Positions 47,178 to 56,409 are shown, numbered from the stretch's first letter. The stretch: DNA of 64,000 nucleotides from Aeromicrobium ginsengisoli (GCF_004134905.2 NZ_SDPQ02000002.1:372001-436000); one strand, 5' to 3'. Notes: generated by a model not told the origin, from the sequence alone. Translations and numbers: made by a program.

Positions 47178-48172
47178 GCTTCCAGCCTGCTCAGTCGCGC
47201 CGGGCCGCCCATCCCTCCATCGAGCGATTCCGCTCCCCCGTCTGAGCGGGTCCGCCGGTGGTACGAGAGCGTGGCCACGGCCAGCGCGGCACCCCACACG
47301 ACGTACGCCGGGACGGCGACCCAGAAGAACGTCTCGGGCAGGTCCATCCGGGCATCCGGCGGGAACGGGTTGCGACCGTGGAGTCGCTCGACGACCATCT
47401 GGCCGAGCATGACTCCGAAGTAGCCGACGATCATGACGGAGACGCCCGCGCCTGGCCAGAGCACGAGTCGCCGCGGCACCCGCCGTCCGGCGAGCCCCAG
47501 GACCCAGCGTGGCCACACCATTCCCCAGGAGTGCACCAGCGCGAGCGGCAGCAGCGTGCCGGCCAGGACGAAGCAGCCTTCGAAGGCGATGCCCGACAGC
47601 GGCGACTCGTCGAACCCCACGACGGCCTGCGCGGCGACCCGGGTGAGGCAGCCGCCCATCGACACGTACGCCGCGACGTGTGCCCAGCGGGGCGTGTGGT
47701 CCAGCGGCGTCTGCAGCGCCTTCAGGCGGTCGACCACAGGGAGCGCGATGCCTGACTGTTGCCGGAACGAGCGAGCGGCGAGCACGAGCAGGACGCCGCC
47801 GGTCGCGCACGCGACGCGGCTGGCCGCGCCCAGCGGGTAGCGGCCGATTCCCAGGCCGGGGAACACGTTGCCGACCAGGTCGAGCACCAGCATGACGGCC
47901 GCGGCGGCGAGGGCGAGGGCGACCGCCGTCGCACCGGCCAGGACGGGTACGGCCGCCCGACGGCCCGGTCGCAGCATGGCCGCCGCCAGCAGCGCGGCGG
48001 CGGCACAGAGCGCGACGCCCCACCACCCGGTGAAGACGACCAGGTCGGTGCCGATCGCCGAGAGGTGCGAGGGCGTGCCGTCGAGCTGCCAGTACGTACG
48101 CACGGCGCCGTAGCTCAGCGTCCACACCAGTGCGGTGCGGGCCAGGACGTGGTGTTGTTCGATGGGTGACAT
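47174..48172 (-). CDS. Polytopic membrane protein, unknown
   Basis: This 332-residue protein has about eight hydrophobic segments, with a cytoplasmic-looking middle (FRQQSGIALPVVDRLKALQT) dividing two halves. Its C-terminal half resembles the next gene product. The C-terminus is polar (RSDGGAESLDGGMGGPARLS). It follows the response regulator gene by 75 bases on the same strand, so it may belong to the same operon or be a target of that two-component system. I do not recognise a named family. Confidence 0.7.
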   Translation of the reverse strand: MSPIEQHHVLARTALVWTLSYGAVRTYWQLDGTPSHLSAIGTDLVVFTGWWGVALCAAAALLAAAMLRPGRRAAVPVLAGATAVALALAAAAVMLVLDLVGNVFPGLGIGRYPLGAASRVACATGGVLLVLAARSFRQQSGIALPVVDRLKALQTPLDHTPRWAHVAAYVSMGGCLTRVAAQAVVGFDESPLSGIAFEGCFVLAGTLLPLALVHSWGMVWPRWVLGLAGRRVPRRLVLWPGAGVSVMIVGYFGVMLGQMVVERLHGRNPFPPDARMDLPETFFWVAVPAYVVWGAALAVATLSYHRRTRSDGGAESLDGGMGGPARLSRLEA

Positions 48173-48247
48173 GTCTCCACCGTCGTCGAGCGCGCGACGC
48201 CGGCCATCGCTCGTGCGGGGGAGCGTGCCGGCGCGTCCGGGGGAGAC

Positions 48248-48886
48248 TCAGCGGGTCGCGATGAAGCCCGTCTCGTACGCCTCGATGACCGCCTGGAGCC
48301 GGTCGCGGACGCCGAGCTTGGCCAGCACGTTGCTGACGTGGGTCTTGACGGTCTCGACCGTGATGAACAGGGTCTCGGCGATCTCGAGGTTGCTCGCGCC
48401 CTGGGCGACGAGGCGCAGCACCTCCTCCTCGCGCTCGGTCAGCGACCAGCGCCGGACCCGCGGCGTGCCGATGTGGTTGCCGGCCATCGACCGGATCGCG
48501 GCGGGGAACAGCAGCGACTCACCCCGTGCGACGACGCGGATCGCCTCCACGACCTGCTCGGGCCCGGCGCGCTTGAGCAGGAAGCCGCTCGCGCCGGCGC
48601 GCAAGGCGTCGTAGACGTACTCGTCGTTCTCGAACGTCGTGACGACGAGGACGCGCGGCGGCTCGTCGAACGCCGCGAGCAGCAGCTCGGTGGCGCGGAT
48701 GCCGTCGATGCGCGGCATCCGGACGTCCATCAGCACGACGTCGGGCCGGTGCCGGCGAGCGAACGGCACGACCTCGGTGCCGTCTGTGGCCTCGCCGATG
48801 ACCTCGAGGTCGTCCTCGGCATCGACGACGGCCCGGAGGCCGCGCCGGATCAGCGGCTCGTCGTCGACGATCAGGACCGTCGTCAT
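48248..48886 (-). CDS. NarL/LuxR-type response regulator
   Basis: This 212-residue protein has a receiver domain with the acidic pair VDDEP, phospho-acceptor Asp in VVLMDVRMPRIDGI, Thr in VLVVTTFEND and Lys in GFLLKRAGPEQ. A LuxR HTH follows (residues about 148-205: LTEREEEVLRLVAQGASNLE, then TVETVKTHVSNVLAKL). It overlaps the kinase gene by 4 bases. Together they form a classical two-component system of the DesK/LiaS kind. Confidence 0.94.
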   Translation of the reverse strand: MTTVLIVDDEPLIRRGLRAVVDAEDDLEVIGEATDGTEVVPFARRHRPDVVLMDVRMPRIDGIRATELLLAAFDEPPRVLVVTTFENDEYVYDALRAGASGFLLKRAGPEQVVEAIRVVARGESLLFPAAIRSMAGNHIGTPRVRRWSLTEREEEVLRLVAQGASNLEIAETLFITVETVKTHVSNVLAKLGVRDRLQAVIEAYETGFIATR

Positions 48887-50106
48887 GCGTCGACCCGCAT
48901 CGTCGCCTCGAGCGTCCACTGGCCATCGACAGCCTGGGCATCGATCGTGCCGCCGTGAGACCGGGCCCGCTCGGCCATCCAGCGCAGACCCCGACCACCG
49001 GACGGCCGAGGAGCGGCGGGCTCGGTGGGCAGCGGGTTCGAGACGCTCAGGCGTACGACATCGCCCTCGACCGCGATCCGCAACGTGACGGGGACCGGGC
49101 CGGCATGCCGCAGGGCGTTGCCGAGAGCCTCCTGCACGACCATGACCGCGTCGCTGGACAACGGTTCGGGCAAGGACGTGATCGGACCGGTCAGCTCGGT
49201 GTCGATCACCAGTCCGGCTGCGGCGCTCTGGCTGACCAGCGAGTCGATGTCGGTGAGCGTCCGGCGGCGACCGGGCGGCCCTTCGTCGCGCAGTGTGGCA
49301 AGGGCGCCGTCGAGGTCGGCCAACGCCTGGCTCGCCGCCGCCTCGACAGCTGCGAGCGACTCCCGGGCGAACTCCGGATCGGCGTCGATCAGCTTGCGCG
49401 CCGCTCCGGCCTGCACGGCGACGACGCTGAGGGCGTGGCCGACCGAGTCGTGCAGGTCGCGGGCGAGCCGGTTGCGCTCCGAGAGCTCGCCGGTGACCCG
49501 TTCCATCTCGGCCAGCCGCGCCGTCGAGGACCGGCCGAGTAGTCGCGGCGCCGCCCAGGACATCAGCGCACCCAGACCGGCGGTGCCGTACGCGAAGGTG
49601 ACCAGGCAGCCGAGCCCGACGAGTGCCATGATCACTGGCGGCTGCCCCTGCCACGGGCTCTCACCGCTGAGGTCCGCGACCCCGATCGCCCCGAGCAGGA
49701 AGGTCACGCCGCTCGGCAGCACGACGATCGTCCCGGCACCCACCAGCCCGCCGCACACGAGGTGCAGTGCGAAGAACGTCCCCGCCCGCACGCGATCTGC
49801 GCCGCTCACGGACGACGGGATCAGCTCGGCGACCAACGGCCCGCGCAACAGCTGCTTCGCCGCCACCACCTCGAGCTGCCGCACCGCTTCGAGCGTCGCC
49901 GTCAACGCGATGGCGCCGGCCATCAGCGCCGTCCCACCCGCGATCGCGGCTGCGATGGCACCGGTGCCGCTGCCCCAGGCGAGCAGCGAGGGATAGGCGC
50001 CGACGCCGAGGAAGGGCGTGAAGACGGCCCCGCCGAGGACGAGGTAGACCCAGCGTCGCCACGTCGCGGAGCCCAGGGGCCGCAGGACGAGACGAGCCGG
50101 TTTCAC
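48883..50106 (-). CDS. Histidine kinase, HisKA_3 type
   Basis: This 407-residue sensor kinase has four to five N-terminal membrane helices (up to residue about 190), a short coiled region (TARLAEMERVTGELSERNRL) and the phospho-His box ARDLHDSVGHALSVVAV. An ATPase domain follows with N-box VQEALGNALRHAG and G-box GGRGLRWMAERA. There is little extracytoplasmic sequence, so it probably senses a membrane state. The GTG at 50106 directly follows GGAAGG, too close for normal initiation, so the true start is less sure. Confidence 0.9.
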   Translation of the reverse strand: MKPARLVLRPLGSATWRRWVYLVLGGAVFTPFLGVGAYPSLLAWGSGTGAIAAAIAGGTALMAGAIALTATLEAVRQLEVVAAKQLLRGPLVAELIPSSVSGADRVRAGTFFALHLVCGGLVGAGTIVVLPSGVTFLLGAIGVADLSGESPWQGQPPVIMALVGLGCLVTFAYGTAGLGALMSWAAPRLLGRSSTARLAEMERVTGELSERNRLARDLHDSVGHALSVVAVQAGAARKLIDADPEFARESLAAVEAAASQALADLDGALATLRDEGPPGRRRTLTDIDSLVSQSAAAGLVIDTELTGPITSLPEPLSSDAVMVVQEALGNALRHAGPVPVTLRIAVEGDVVRLSVSNPLPTEPAAPRPSGGRGLRWMAERARSHGGTIDAQAVDGQWTLEATMRVDA

Positions 50107-50169
50107 CCTTCCGATGGTGCCACGGGGCGACGGCCGTGGGATCCCCTGAGCGAGGGATATCGAACTTGA

Positions 50170-50195
50170 TTAGCATAGGTAATGAGGTATGCTAA
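50170..50195. promoter_or_regulatory. MarR operator
   Basis: Perfect 8-base arms TTAGCATA (50170-50177) and TATGCTAA (50188-50195) with a 10-base spacer end 4 bases before the MarR ATG at 50200. This is a typical autoregulatory site that would block the MarR-MFS operon. Confidence 0.8.
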
Positions 50196-50199
50196 GGAT

Positions 50200-50610
50200 A
50201 TGCCCACTGACTCTCACCAGCTCGCTCGGTCGGTGGCCCGCCTCAACCGTCGCCTCCGCCAGGAGCGCCAGACGGACCTGACGCCGACACAGCTCTCGGT
50301 GCTCGGCTCGATCGTCAAGCTCGGGCCCTCCACGCCGAGCGCGATCGCTGCCTACGAGAGGGTCCAGCCGCCCTCCATCACCCGCACCCTCACGTGCCTC
50401 GTCGACGAGGGCCTCGCGATCCGCGAGCCGCACCCCGACGACGGCCGGCAGGTGCTCATCTCGGTGTCCGACAAGGGCGACGCCGTGCTCGAGGAAGAGC
50501 GCGTACGCCGCGACGAGTGGCTCGCGCAGCGCCTCGCCGAGCTCACGACCGCCGAGCGCAAGACCTTGAGGGAGGCGACCGCACTGCTGGAACGGTTGGC
50601 CGCCTCTTGA
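50200..50610 (+). CDS. MarR-family regulator
   Basis: This 136-residue protein has the winged helix LTPTQLSVLGSIVKLGPSTP, then SAIAAYERVQPPSITRTLTC and the wing REPHPDDGRQVLISVSDKG, all canonical for MarR. The ATG at 50200 was chosen over an upstream in-frame ATG at 50182 because the operator overlaps the latter. The stop overlaps the next gene (TTGA), so the regulator and exporter form one operon. Confidence 0.92.
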   Translation: MPTDSHQLARSVARLNRRLRQERQTDLTPTQLSVLGSIVKLGPSTPSAIAAYERVQPPSITRTLTCLVDEGLAIREPHPDDGRQVLISVSDKGDAVLEEERVRRDEWLAQRLAELTTAERKTLREATALLERLAAS

Positions 50611-51923
50611 GCCCCACGTTCCGGGCGCTGTCGATCCGCAACTACCGCATCTATGCGATGGGCGCCCTCGTCTCCAACATCGGCACCTGGATGCAGCGCG
50701 TCGCACAGGACTGGCTGATCCTGCAGCTGACCCACAGCGGCACCGCCCTCGGCATCACGACCGGCCTGCAGCTGCTGCCGGTGCTGCTCTTCTCGCCGAT
50801 CGCCGGTGTCGTCGCCGACCGGATCCCCAAACGTACGGTTCTGCGGTTCACCCAGACCGCCATGGCCATCCCCGCAGCGATCCTGGGCGGTCTCGCGATC
50901 GCTGGCGTGGTCCAGGCCTGGCAGGTGTATGTCCTGGCGTTCGTGTTCGGCATCGGCACGGCGTTCGACGCCCCTGCGCGGCAGTCGTTCGTCGTCGAGA
51001 TGGTCGGCAAGGAGGACCTCGCCAACGCCGTGGGCCTCAACTCCGCGTCGTTCAACTCCGCGCGCATGATCGGCCCAGCCGTCGCCGGCGTCCTGATCGC
51101 CGCGCTCGGCTCAGGGGTGCGCGCGACGGGCTGGGTCATCCTGGCCAACGCGATCAGCTATGTCGCCGTGTTCGTGTCGCTCCAGCTCCTCGACGGCAGC
51201 CGCCTGCGACCGTCACCGGTCACCGGCACGCGCAAGGGTGCCGTTCGCGACGGCGTGCGATACGTACGCTCACGCCCTGACCTCATCCTGATCCTGACCT
51301 GCGTGTTCTTCGTCGGCACGTTCGGCATGAACTTCCAGATGACGAGCGCCCTGATGGCGACCGAGGTCTTCCACAAGGGCGCGGGGGAGTACGGCATCCT
51401 CGCGTCGATCATGGCGGTGGGCTCTCTCGCGGGGTCGCTGCTCGCGGCTCGGCGGGCCCGTCCCCGTCTGGCGTTCGTGGTGCTGGCCGGCGCGGCATTC
51501 TCGGTCGTCGAGATCATCGCCGGCCTGATGCCCGGCTACGTCTCGTTCGCGGCGATCCTGCCCCTCCTGGGCCTCTGCGCTCTCACGATGGTCACCTCGG
51601 CCAACGCCATGATGCAGATGACGACGAGCGCCATGATGCGTGGCCGGGTCGCGGCCCTCTACCTGATGATCTTCATGGGTGGCACGCCGTTCGGGGCGCC
51701 GCTGATCGGCTGGGTCGGCGAGGAGTTCGGCGCCCGCTGGATGCTGATCGGCGGCGGTGCAGTCTCGCTGCTCGGCATCACGATCGGAACGCTGTGGTAC
51801 CTGCACAAGCAGGACATCCACCGCCCGGAGCTCGAGACGTTCGCACGGGACATGCGCTGGACCGTGCGACGTCCCGTCCGGACGACGGCGCCCGGCGGAC
51901 GTACGACTCAGCCCTCAGCCTGA
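50607..51923 (+). CDS. MFS exporter, MFS_3 (EntS-like) type
   Basis: This 438-residue transporter has 12 helices. FRALSIRNYRIYAMGALVSN is the standard N-terminus of the MFS_3/EntS group. IGTWMQRVAQDWLILQLT and GVVADRIPKRTVLRFTQ (motif A) follow, then DAPARQSFVVEMVGKEDLAN. The TTG start at 50607 overlaps the MarR stop; relatives start at the same point. It probably exports a toxic compound or siderophore under MarR control. It ends 16 bases into the convergent SHOCT gene. Confidence 0.88.
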   Translation: MSPTFRALSIRNYRIYAMGALVSNIGTWMQRVAQDWLILQLTHSGTALGITTGLQLLPVLLFSPIAGVVADRIPKRTVLRFTQTAMAIPAAILGGLAIAGVVQAWQVYVLAFVFGIGTAFDAPARQSFVVEMVGKEDLANAVGLNSASFNSARMIGPAVAGVLIAALGSGVRATGWVILANAISYVAVFVSLQLLDGSRLRPSPVTGTRKGAVRDGVRYVRSRPDLILILTCVFFVGTFGMNFQMTSALMATEVFHKGAGEYGILASIMAVGSLAGSLLAARRARPRLAFVVLAGAAFSVVEIIAGLMPGYVSFAAILPLLGLCALTMVTSANAMMQMTTSAMMRGRVAALYLMIFMGGTPFGAPLIGWVGEEFGARWMLIGGGAVSLLGITIGTLWYLHKQDIHRPELETFARDMRWTVRRPVRTTAPGGRTTQPSA

Positions 51924-52279
51924 ATGGCGGCCTTCAGCTCGACGAGCTTCTCGGCCGTGATCCGGCCCTCGGCGTGCAGCGCCTCGAGGTTGGCGATGCG
52001 GGACTCCTTGGTCTCGCCGGCGACGTCGACACCGTGTCCAGCGACGAACGCCTCCTGGATCATCGCCTGCAGCTGGCCGACGTCGACGACGTCCGAGGTC
52101 TTCGGCCGTTGGCGCCACGCGGACACGATCGCCCCGATGTCGATGCCCGAGGCGGGGCCGCCCTTGGCGCGGGCGAGCGCGAGCCGCAGCGCCGCCCAGA
52201 GGAGCGAGCCGACGATCGCCAGCACGAACAACCCGACGCTGATCAGCACCGGGTGGTCGAGCACGTCCCAGACGTCCAT
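51908..52279 (-). CDS. Membrane protein with C-terminal SHOCT-like domain
   Basis: This 123-residue protein has one N-terminal helix (VLISVGLFVLAIVGSLLWAA), a basic linker, and a C-terminal SHOCT-type short helix pair (IANLEALHAEGRITAEKLVE). SHOCT domains are thought to mediate oligomer contacts. The middle part (GQLQAMIQEAFVAGHGVDV) is helical. Function is unknown. It is divergent from the amidohydrolase gene. Confidence 0.75.
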   Translation of the reverse strand: MDVWDVLDHPVLISVGLFVLAIVGSLLWAALRLALARAKGGPASGIDIGAIVSAWRQRPKTSDVVDVGQLQAMIQEAFVAGHGVDVAGETKESRIANLEALHAEGRITAEKLVELKAAIQAEG

Positions 52280-52329
52280 CCCCAGACAGTAGTGCCGGGG
52301 TGCCGTCGAATCAGCGATATCCTGAGCAG

Positions 52330-53496
52330 ATGTCCTTGTCCGACGCCCTCGCGCGCTCCGTCGACGTGGTCACGCCCGACCTCATCGAGGTGCGGCGTGA
52401 GCTGCACGCCTACCCCGAGCTCTCGTGGCACGAGGAGCGTACGACCGACGTCGTCGCGACATGGATGGACAAGAGCGGCATCACCTACGAGCGCTTCGAG
52501 GGCACGGGCCTGATGGCCGAGATCGGTCCCGATGGCGGACCGATCGTCGCACTGCGCGCCGACCTCGACGGCCTGCCCGTGGTCGACACCTCGCAGGACC
52601 CGTGGAAGTCGAGCGTCCCCGGTGTCTCGCACTCCTGCGGTCACGACGTCCACGTCGCCGCGCTCCTCGGCGCCGCAGTGGCGCTCGCCCAGGCCGACGC
52701 CGACGAGAAGCTCCCCGTGCGCGTACGCCTGATCTTCCAGCCCGCCGAGGAGGTCATGCCCGGTGGCGCGCTCAAGCTGCTGGCCGCCGGCGCTCTTCGC
52801 GGTGTCTCGCGGATCTTCGCGCTGCACTGCGATCCCTCGCTCGACGTCGGTCACGTCGGGCTGCGCGAAGGGCCGATCACCGGTGCTTCCGACCACATCC
52901 ACGTGCAGCTCAGCGGCCGTGGCGGCCACACGTCGCGCCCGCACCTCACCGAGGATCTCACCTATGCCCTCGGCAGCCTGCTGACCCAGCTGCCCGCGGT
53001 GTTGTCCCGTCGTTTCGACCCGCGGGCCGGCGCCAGCATGGTGTGGGGCCAGATCCACTCCGGCAACGCCGCCAACGTCATCCCGTCGACCGGCGAGCTC
53101 AGCGGCACGCTCCGCATGCTCGACGCCGCGGCGTGGCACCAGGCCGAGCACCTCGTACGCGGCCTGATCAGCGACATCATCGAGCCGTTCGGGGTCAGCG
53201 CCGACGTGACCTACACGCGTGGCGTCCCGCCGGTCGTCAACGACTTCGGCGCCACCGAGATCATGCGCCGCGCCGTCACGCAGGCGATCGGCCCCAGCGG
53301 CGTCGCGTCGACCGCGCAGAGCCTCGGCGGCGAGGACTTCGCCTGGTACGTCGAGGCGGTGCCCGGCGCGATGGGCCGGCTCGGCACGCGGACGCCCGAC
53401 GGTCCGACGTACGACCTGCACCAGGGCAACCTGCGGGTCGACGAGCGCGCGATCGCGATCGGCGCCAAGGTCCTCGCCTGCGCCGCTGTGTCCTGA
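52330..53496 (+). CDS. M20 metallo-amidohydrolase (IAA/hippurate hydrolase-like)
   Basis: This 388-residue enzyme is of the M20D group, which cleaves N-acyl amino acids, hippurate or auxin conjugates. Metal-binding motifs are SHSCGHDVHVAALLG (Cys and His), FQPAEEVMPGGA (Glu pair) and FALHCDPSLDVG (His). The dimerisation domain starts near HIHVQLSGRGGHTSRPH, and the C-terminal metal His is in TYDLHQGNLRVDE. No signal peptide is seen. The ATG at 52330 is chosen; upstream residues look non-coding. The acyl substrate is not known. Confidence 0.9.
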   Translation: MSLSDALARSVDVVTPDLIEVRRELHAYPELSWHEERTTDVVATWMDKSGITYERFEGTGLMAEIGPDGGPIVALRADLDGLPVVDTSQDPWKSSVPGVSHSCGHDVHVAALLGAAVALAQADADEKLPVRVRLIFQPAEEVMPGGALKLLAAGALRGVSRIFALHCDPSLDVGHVGLREGPITGASDHIHVQLSGRGGHTSRPHLTEDLTYALGSLLTQLPAVLSRRFDPRAGASMVWGQIHSGNAANVIPSTGELSGTLRMLDAAAWHQAEHLVRGLISDIIEPFGVSADVTYTRGVPPVVNDFGATEIMRRAVTQAIGPSGVASTAQSLGGEDFAWYVEAVPGAMGRLGTRTPDGPTYDLHQGNLRVDERAIAIGAKVLACAAVS

Positions 53497-53660
53497 CCCG
53501 CCTGGCGCGGTGACGCGGCTCCCCGGGGCGGGAATCGCCTCGGCGTATGACAAATCGGTTACGACTGGGCTCAATGTCGGCCAGACGCTCCCGCGAGGAC
53601 CGGACGGGAACTAGGGTCTGAGGACGTGCCGGGCTCCCGGCTCCGTATCGAGGAGGAATT

Positions 53661-54743
53661 TTGCGTCGATTGACCAAGCTTTCCGCCGTCGCTGCCGTTG
53701 CCGCGCTCGCTCTTGCGGGCTGTGGGAGCAGCGACAGTGGCGGTAGTGACGGCGGCAGCAAGCCCGCCGCCAGCAAGGATGTCTGCAAGACCGCGAAGGG
53801 CGATGGACCCAAGATCGGTCTCGCCTACGACGTCGGCGGACGTGGCGACCAGTCGTTCAACGACTCGGCATATGTCGGTCTCAAGAAGGCTGTGGAAGAG
53901 TTCAAGGGCTCGTGCGTCGAGGGCGAGGCCAGCGATGGCGAGCCTGAGTCGGCCCGTGAGGACCGCCTGCGCAACATGGCAGACAGCGGCGCCACGGCCA
54001 TCATCGGCGTCGGCTTCGCCTACAGCGACTCCGTCAACGCGGTTGCCCCCGACTACCCGAAGGTCAACTTCGCGATCGTCGACGGCTTCGACCCCGACAC
54101 CAAGCCCAACGCCAACGTCGCCTACCTGACGTTCGCGGCCAACGAGGGCTCCTACCTCGTCGGTGTCGCGGCTGCTGAGAAGACCAAGACTGGCCAGATC
54201 GGCTTCGTCGGCGGCGTGCACAACGACCTGATCAAGGGCTTCGAGGCCGGCTACGTTGCTGGTGCCAAGGCCGTCAAGCCTGACATCAAGGTCGACATCG
54301 CCTACATCCAGGAGTCGGACCTCAAGGGCTTCGGCGACCCGGCCGGTGGCAAGGCTGCTGCGACGGGTGAGTTCGACAAGGGTGCGGACATCGTCTACCA
54401 CGCCTCGGGCGCCTCGGGCTCCGGTGTCTTCGACGCCGCTGTCGAGGCCGGTGACGGCAAGTGGGCCATCGGCGTCGACTCCGACCAGTACCTGACGGCG
54501 ACGACCGCCCAGAAGGCGCACATCCTGACCTCGGCGCTCAAGCGCGTCGACGTTGCGACGTACGACTTCATCAAGACGGTCAACGACGGCAAGCCGGCGA
54601 CGAGCTACACGACGTACGACCTGAAGAACGACGGCGTCGGCTACGCGACGTCCGGTGGTTTCATCGACGACATCAAGTCCGACATCGACGGCTACAAGGC
54701 CAAGATCGTCAGCGGCGAGATCAAGGTCCCGACGAAGCCGTAA
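53661..54743 (+). CDS. BMP-family nucleoside-binding lipoprotein
   Basis: This 360-residue surface lipoprotein (lipobox LAGC, Cys21) is of the Bmp/PnrA/BmpA type that captures purine or other nucleosides. Features are KIGLAYDVGGRGDQSFNDSA, IIGVGFAYSDSVNAVAPDYP, GFVGGVHNDLIKGFEAGYVA and VYHASGASGSGVFDAA. GVDSDQYL supplies an expected ligand-contact Asp. The TTG start at 53661 has a strong AGGAGGAA 5 bases upstream. A hairpin follows, after which come the transporter ATPase and permeases. The 164 bases upstream hold the promoter, but I see no clear operator. Confidence 0.93.
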   Translation: MRRLTKLSAVAAVAALALAGCGSSDSGGSDGGSKPAASKDVCKTAKGDGPKIGLAYDVGGRGDQSFNDSAYVGLKKAVEEFKGSCVEGEASDGEPESAREDRLRNMADSGATAIIGVGFAYSDSVNAVAPDYPKVNFAIVDGFDPDTKPNANVAYLTFAANEGSYLVGVAAAEKTKTGQIGFVGGVHNDLIKGFEAGYVAGAKAVKPDIKVDIAYIQESDLKGFGDPAGGKAAATGEFDKGADIVYHASGASGSGVFDAAVEAGDGKWAIGVDSDQYLTATTAQKAHILTSALKRVDVATYDFIKTVNDGKPATSYTTYDLKNDGVGYATSGGFIDDIKSDIDGYKAKIVSGEIKVPTKP

Positions 54744-54762
54744 GCAGCACCAGCACGACCCA

Positions 54763-54810
54763 GAACCTGGGCCGGACGCAAACCGCGTCTGGCCCAGGTT
54801 CGACCCTTTT
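54763..54810 (+). terminator. Intercistronic hairpin after the binding-protein gene
   Basis: Arms at 54763-54779 and 54785-54801 pair over 17 bases with one wobble and a 5-base loop, followed by CCCTTTT. The hairpin lies between the binding protein and the ATPase gene of the same transporter, so it probably gives partial termination and more binding protein. Confidence 0.8.
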
Positions 54811-54854
54811 GCGTGCCGTAGAGTCCTTCCGAGACGTGAGCAAGGAGCACCCCA

Positions 54855-56366
54855 GTGACCCAGGAGAGTGTGGCCGTAGAGCTGCGCGGGATCGGCAAGC
54901 GGTTTCCCGGCGTGATCGCCAACCATGACGTCGACCTGACGATCAGGGCCGGCACGGTTCACGCCCTGATCGGGGAGAACGGCGCCGGCAAGTCGACGCT
55001 CATGAAGATCCTCTACGGCGTCCAGAAGCCCGACGACGGCACGATCGCGATCAACGGCCGCGAGGTCGCCCTCCGCACCCCCACCGACGCGATCGCCAAC
55101 GGCGTCGGCATGGTCTTCCAGCACTTCATGCTCGCCGACAACCTCACGGTGCTCGAGAACATGGTGCTCGGCGCCGAGAAGCTGCACGGCATCGGTGACC
55201 GCGCCCGGGCCGAGATCCGCCGCATCTCCGACGCGTTCGGCTTCGGTCTCCAGCCCGACGTCCTGGTCGAGAAGCTCGGCGTCGCCGACCGGCAGCGCCT
55301 CGAGATCGCCAAGGTCCTCTATCGCGGCGCCTGCATCATCATCCTCGACGAGCCGACTGCGGTCCTCGTGCCGCAGGAAGTCGACGCGTTGTTCGCCAAC
55401 CTGCGCGAGCTGCGCAACGCCGGCAATGCGGTCCTGTTCATCTCGCACAAGCTCGACGAGGTGCTCGCCATCGCCGACGACATCACGGTCATGCGCCGCG
55501 GCACGACGGTCGGCACCGCCGACCCCCACACGACGACCAAGCGCGAGCTCGCCGAGCTGATGGTGGGCTCTGAGCTGCCGTCGCCCGAGACCGAGGAGTC
55601 GACCGTGACCGACACGGTGGAGCTCACGCTCGCCAACGTGACGCTGGCCGACGAGTTCGGCCGCAACCTGCTCACGGACGTCTCGTTGTCGATCCACCGC
55701 GGCGAGATCCTCGGGATCGCCGGGGTCGAGGGCAACGGACAGGCCGAGCTGGTCGAGACGATCATGGGCATGCGCATCCCCGGCGGCGGCACGATCCACC
55801 TCGGCACCGAGGACGTCACGCACTGGCACACCCGCAAGCTCCGCGAGGCCGGCATCGGCTACATCCCCGAGGACCGCCACCGCCACGGCCTTCTCCTCGA
55901 CGCCCCGCTCTGGGAGAACCGCATCCTCGGCCACCAGACCCAGGCACCCAACGCCAAGGGGCCGTGGATCAACCGGTCGGGCGCTCGCAAGGACACCCAG
56001 CGCATCGTTGCCGAGTACGACGTACGAGCTCCCGGCATCGACACCCCCGCGCGGGCGTTGTCGGGCGGCAACCAGCAAAAGCTCATCGTCGGTCGCGAGA
56101 TGAGCGGTGACCCGGTGCTGCTGATCGCCTCGCACCCGACGCGCGGCGTCGACGTCGGCGCCCAGGCCGCGATCTGGGACCACATCAAGCGGGCCCGCCG
56201 GGCCGGCCTGGCCGTGCTGCTGATCTCGGCTGACCTCGACGAGCTGATCGGCCTGTCCGACACGATCCAGGTGATCCTGCGTGGCCGGCTGGTCGGCACC
56301 TTCGATCCCGCGAGCGTCACGCCGCAGGACCTCGGTGCCGCAATGACGGGCGGTCAGGCAGCATGA
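54855..56366 (+). CDS. Nucleoside ABC transporter ATPase (double domain)
   Basis: This 503-residue protein has two nucleotide-binding domains, as in NupA/YufO. Domain 1 has Walker A GENGAGKST, a degenerate signature (LGVADRQRLEIAKVL) and Walker B IIILDEPTAVL. Domain 2 (from about residue 260) has a degenerate Walker A (GVEGNGQAELV), signature LSGGNQQKLIVGREM and VLLIASHPTRGVDVG. Such asymmetry is normal for this group. The GTG at 54855 follows AAGGAG. It works with the two permeases downstream. Confidence 0.93.
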   Translation: MTQESVAVELRGIGKRFPGVIANHDVDLTIRAGTVHALIGENGAGKSTLMKILYGVQKPDDGTIAINGREVALRTPTDAIANGVGMVFQHFMLADNLTVLENMVLGAEKLHGIGDRARAEIRRISDAFGFGLQPDVLVEKLGVADRQRLEIAKVLYRGACIIILDEPTAVLVPQEVDALFANLRELRNAGNAVLFISHKLDEVLAIADDITVMRRGTTVGTADPHTTTKRELAELMVGSELPSPETEESTVTDTVELTLANVTLADEFGRNLLTDVSLSIHRGEILGIAGVEGNGQAELVETIMGMRIPGGGTIHLGTEDVTHWHTRKLREAGIGYIPEDRHRHGLLLDAPLWENRILGHQTQAPNAKGPWINRSGARKDTQRIVAEYDVRAPGIDTPARALSGGNQQKLIVGREMSGDPVLLIASHPTRGVDVGAQAAIWDHIKRARRAGLAVLLISADLDELIGLSDTIQVILRGRLVGTFDPASVTPQDLGAAMTGGQAA

Positions 56367-56378
56367 ACGAGCGCCAGC

Positions 56379-56409
56379 TGGGGGTCCCCCCACGAGCTCT
56401 GCGAGTAGG
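56379..56409. repeat. Dispersed 31-base repeat, copy 2 (inverted)
   Basis: This is an exact reverse-complement copy of 30150-30180, placed in the 109-base gap between the ATPase and permease genes of the nucleoside operon. It contains a GGGGG/CCCCCC hairpin and could modulate mRNA stability or reflect a REP-like element insertion. Confidence 0.75.

Noticed and set aside
48173..48247. Terminator between the response regulator and membrane genes
   Set aside because: A GCCGGC-centred inverted repeat is present, but the arms are imperfect, the loop is long and there is no T-run.
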